From: Solirubrobacteraceae bacterium
GTDB lineage: Bacteria; Actinomycetota; Thermoleophilia; Solirubrobacterales; Solirubrobacteraceae
Assembly: GCA_019683665.1 (NCBI GenBank)
Contig: JADGIB010000120.1
Location: forward strand, 1 to 10,075
DNA length: 10,075 nucleotides
Reading direction: 5' to 3'
Part shown: positions 7,905 to 10,075 of the stretch, in pieces
Position numbering within the stretch: position 1 is the stretch's first letter
Layout: each line of letters starts with the position of its first letter
The notes under the pieces: model-generated
The model's database searches: none
Seen by the model: only the letters and a program-made list of their open reading frames with translations
What the model was told of the DNA's origin: nothing
Made by a program: the position numbers and the translations under genes

Positions 7905-9182
7905 CGGCGCCCACGCTGGCCGCGCGCCTCGCGTCCGCCGGCGACGGCAACGGCGGGACGCGGCCGGTCCGGATCCCGCGTCGCGCCGCGGCGGTCGCGC
8001 TGCCCGCGAGCACGCGCGGCGACGCGCTCGACCTCACGCTCCACGTGCGCGCCCGCGACGGCGCGCTGGTCGCGATCCGGCTGGGCCGCGCCGGACCGAC
8101 GCCGGAGCGGCTGGCGGCGCCGGTCCCGCGCGTGGCGCGCGGCGGGCGCATCGTCGCGCTCGAGGCCACCGCCGACGCAGGCCTCCTGGCCACCGCCGGC
8201 CACCAGCGGGCCGAGGGCGGCACCGGCGCCGACGTCGTCGCAGGCCGGCTGTCGCTGGGCGCGCTGCGGGCCGGCGGCGCGCACCTCGCCTGGGACGGCT
8301 GGACCGCCGGCGGCGCGCTGCGAGCGCCGCGGCACGTCGGTCCCGGCCTGCGCGTGCCGTACGCGTTCGACCGGCCGGGCGCCGCGGTCCTGCGCCCGCC
8401 CGGATCGGCGGCCGGGCTCCCGATCCCCGTGATCGCGGACCGCGCGACCGCCGCGGCGGCCGGGCCGCGCGGAGGCCTGCCGCTGCGCGTGGACGGCGTG
8501 CCGCTGACCGGCCGCGTCGTCGGCTCGCTCGCGCGCCTGCCGGGCGTCGACCCCGCCGCCGCCGGATTCGTCGTCGCCGACCGCGCCCGGCTGGCGGCCG
8601 CGCTCGACACGGCCCGCCCCGGCGCCGGCGCGACGAGCGAGCTGTGGCTGGCGCTGACGCCCGGCCAGGAGCGCCGCCTCGACGCGGCGCTGGACCGCCC
8701 GCGGCTGTCCGGGCTGACCGTGACCTCCCGCCGCGCGGTCGAGGCGCAGCTGCGCGGCGACCCGCTCGCGCGCGAGCTGCTCGGCGTGCTCGCCGCGGCC
8801 GCGATCGCCGGCGGCCTGCTCGCCGTGGGCGGCCTGCTGCTGGCCACCGCGGTCGCGGTGCGCGACGAGGGCGCCGAGCTCTACGACCTCGAGGCGCAGG
8901 GCGCCCTGCCGCGGACGCTGCGCGCGGTGCTGTGGCTGCGCGCGATGCTGCTGGCCGCGCTCGGCGCGCTGGGCGGCGTCGCGCTCGGCGCGCTGCTGAG
9001 CGCTCTCGTCGCCGAGACCGTGCAGGCCACCGCCGCCACGAGCGTGCCGGTCCCGCCGCTCACCGCGGTCCTGCCGTGGACGCGCTGGGGCGCCGGCCTG
9101 GCCGCCGGCGCGCTGCTGGCCGCCGCGGTGGTCGCGGTCGCGCTGGCGCGCGCGTTCTCCGGTCCCGTGCCCCGCCGGCCCC

Positions 9183-9186
9183 GGAG
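9183..9186 (+). promoter_or_regulatory. Shine-Dalgarno GGAG for the ABC ATPase
   Basis: GGAG lies nine bases before the GTG at 9196, inside the end of the permease gene, and supports that start. Confidence 0.5.
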
Positions 9187-9195
9187 CGTGGCGCC

Positions 9196-10033
9196 GTGAG
9201 CGGGGAGGCGATCGCGCTGCGCGACCTGTTCCGCGTGCACCGCACCGTCGAGGGCGACGCCGCGGCGCTGCAGGGCCTGACGCTGAGCGTCGCGGCGGGC
9301 GAGCGCCTCGTCGTGCTCGGCCCCAGCGGCGCGGGCAAGTCGACGCTGCTGCGCGTGCTGGCCGGCCTGGAGCCGCCGTCGGCCGGCGCCGTCCGCGTGC
9401 TGGGCGCGGACCTGGGCCGCCTGCCGGCGCGCCGGCGGGCCGCGTTCCGCCAGGCGCACGTCGGGCTCGTCGACCAGCACCACGACCGCTCGCTGCCGCC
9501 GTCGCTGCGCTGCCGCGACGCGGTCGCGCTGCCGCTGGCGCTGCGGGGCGCCGCCCGCCGCGAGCGCGCGCGGCGCGCCGGCGAGCTGCTGGAGCGCGTC
9601 GGCCTGGCCGATCGCGCCGACGCCCACCCGCACGAGCTGTCGGGCGGCGAGCGCCAGCGCGTGGCGGTGTGCGCGGCCGTCGCGCACCGGCCCGGGCTGC
9701 TGCTCGCCGACGAGCCGGGCGGCGAGCTCGACGCCGCGAGCGCGGCCGCGGTCTACGACCTGATCGCCGCGCTCGCCCGCGACGAGGGCACCACGGTCGT
9801 CGTCGTCAGCCACGACCCGGCCGCCTGCGCCCGCGCCGACCGCACCGTGCGCCTGCGCGACGGGCGCATCAGCGGCGAGGCCGGCGCGCTGGGCGAGGAG
9901 GCGATCGTGGTCGGCCGTGGCGGCTGGCTGCGCCTGCCCGAGGAGCTCCTGCACGACGCCGGGCTGCCGGCGCGGCTGGTCGCCCGCGCCCGCCCGGGCG
10001 CGATCGAGCTGCGCGCCGCCGACGGGGCCGGCA
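9196..10033 (+). CDS. ABC transporter ATP-binding protein (MacB/LolD-like) with AbrB-like C-terminal extension, 3' truncated
   Basis: Cytoplasmic ATPase partner of the preceding permease. The GTG start overlaps the permease TGA (GTGA) and has GGAG nine bases upstream. All nucleotide-binding motifs are intact: Walker A GPSGAGKST (42-50), Q-loop Gln94 in VGLVDQ, signature LSGGERQ (148-154), Walker B LLLADEP (168-174, Glu173 catalytic), D-loop GGELD, and H-loop His206 in VVVSHD. Size and order match LolD/MacB-type ATPases that pair with FtsX-like permeases. Such ATPases normally end near residue 220-230. This one continues with AIVVGRGGWLRLP (from 236), EELLHDAGLPARL, and RPGAIELRA, which fits the AbrB/SpoVT swapped-hairpin pattern. 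Genuine sequence ends around codon 279. The frame stays open to 10075, but those last bases look like adapter, so the true C-terminus is unknown. The substrate cannot be told. Confidence 0.9.
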
Positions 10034-10075
10034 CCCCCCCCCCGGGCTGTTATAAACATCTGCCGCGGCCGCCGG
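10034..10075. other. Non-genomic contig end: poly-C run plus degraded Nextera adapter
   Basis: Ten C (10034-10043) and GGG precede CTGTTATAAACATCTG (10047-10062). This matches the Nextera mosaic-end complement CTGTCTCTTATACACATCT followed by G, with a four-base deletion and one mismatch. The next 13 bases (10063-10075) match the rest of the read-1 adapter complement ACGCTGCCGACGA at nine positions, and every mismatch is an A or T read as C or G. The adapter sequence is recalled from general knowledge. The sudden A/T-rich patch is also unlike the rest of the window. Confidence 0.85.

Larger units (their letters stand above)
6118..9199 (+). pseudogene. FtsX/MacB-type ABC transporter permease, interrupted by an in-frame TAG and a frameshift
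   Basis: Membrane subunit of an ABC transporter, about 1026 residues if repaired. It begins at GTG 6118 with a basic N-terminus and a first helix (about residues 16-40), followed by an extracytoplasmic domain. A central block of several helices spans about 6940-7500, followed by a motif region LLRTAALGVARSPRQAALTV, a second external domain, and three C-terminal helices (8775-9170). This two-unit plan is typical of large FtsX-like permeases. Reading stops at TAG 6358-6360 (codon 81); one C-to-T change from CAG would explain it. The frame then continues open to about 7895-7912. There the coding frame shifts by one base, equal to one extra base or loss of one GC unit from a (GC)5 tract, and continues as PTLAARLAS to the TGA at 9197-9199. 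The stop overlaps the ATPase start. Both lesions may be sequence errors, since the contig end is visibly poor; if real, the gene is dead. Confidence 0.8.

Noticed and set aside
7891..7912. Programmed ribosomal frameshift in the permease
   Set aside because: No slippery heptamer or clear downstream stimulator is evident, and the gene also has a separate nonsense codon. Error or decay is simpler.
6522..8432. A 636-codon plus-strand frame overlapping the ABC permease
   Set aside because: Arg-rich low-complexity translation. The other plus frames give recognisable membrane helices and fit both junctions.
3481..8847. A 1788-codon open frame on the minus strand
   Set aside because: It runs antisense to the MarR and ABC genes and out of frame through the hydrolase. 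Its composition is Arg/Pro/Ala/Gly-rich and shows no domains, a shadow typical of very GC-rich DNA.
8881..10059. Minus-strand frame opposite the ABC ATPase
   Set aside because: It would start inside the adapter-like end and has no domain, while the plus strand shows a complete set of ABC motifs.
10065..10072. NotI site GCGGCCGC, possible cloning-vector linker
   Set aside because: The surrounding bases fit the Nextera adapter tail much better, and such sites arise easily when A/T bases are miscalled as G/C.

Overview
The window is extremely GC-rich DNA (third codon positions almost always G or C) with many GTG starts, genes overlapping by four bases, and long spurious open frames on the opposite strand. 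This fits a high-GC actinobacterium. The gene types and protein style suggest class Thermoleophilia (Solirubrobacterales-like), but that assignment is inference from style, not from a marker gene.

Layout. From 5528 down to the left edge everything is on the minus strand. In transcription order it holds a secreted alpha/beta-hydrolase (3507-5528), a 38-base gap containing a perfect hairpin, an APC-family amino acid permease fused to a C-terminal UspA domain (1567-3468), a 63-residue two-helix membrane protein (1379-1570), and a second, diverged APC permease that runs off the left edge (1-1382). The last three overlap by four bases at each junction (ATGA, GTGA) and are almost certainly one transcript. 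From 5579 to the right edge everything is on the plus strand: a MarR-type repressor with a C-terminal four-cysteine motif (5579-6112), a large FtsX/MacB-type ABC permease (6118-9199), and its ATPase (9196 onward), with tight spacing or overlap throughout.

The two arms diverge from a 50-base intergenic region. A perfect 9-3-9 inverted repeat lies on the MarR start codon and is a strong candidate for its own operator. The simplest reading is an autoregulated MarR-permease-ATPase efflux or lipid/peptide-export operon, possibly co-controlling the divergent secreted hydrolase.

Two quality points affect the reading. The ABC permease is broken twice as given, by a TAG codon at 6358-6360 and a frameshift near 7895-7912 at a (GC)5 tract. 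The last 42 bases (10034-10075) are not genomic: they are a poly-C run followed by a degraded copy of the Nextera transposase adapter, so the window ends at a poor-quality contig end. The permease lesions may be real decay or sequence errors. The most novel-looking protein feature is an AbrB/SpoVT-like segment appended to the ABC ATPase. I see no RNA genes, CRISPR arrays or insertion sequences, and no gene-free stretch above 300 bases.
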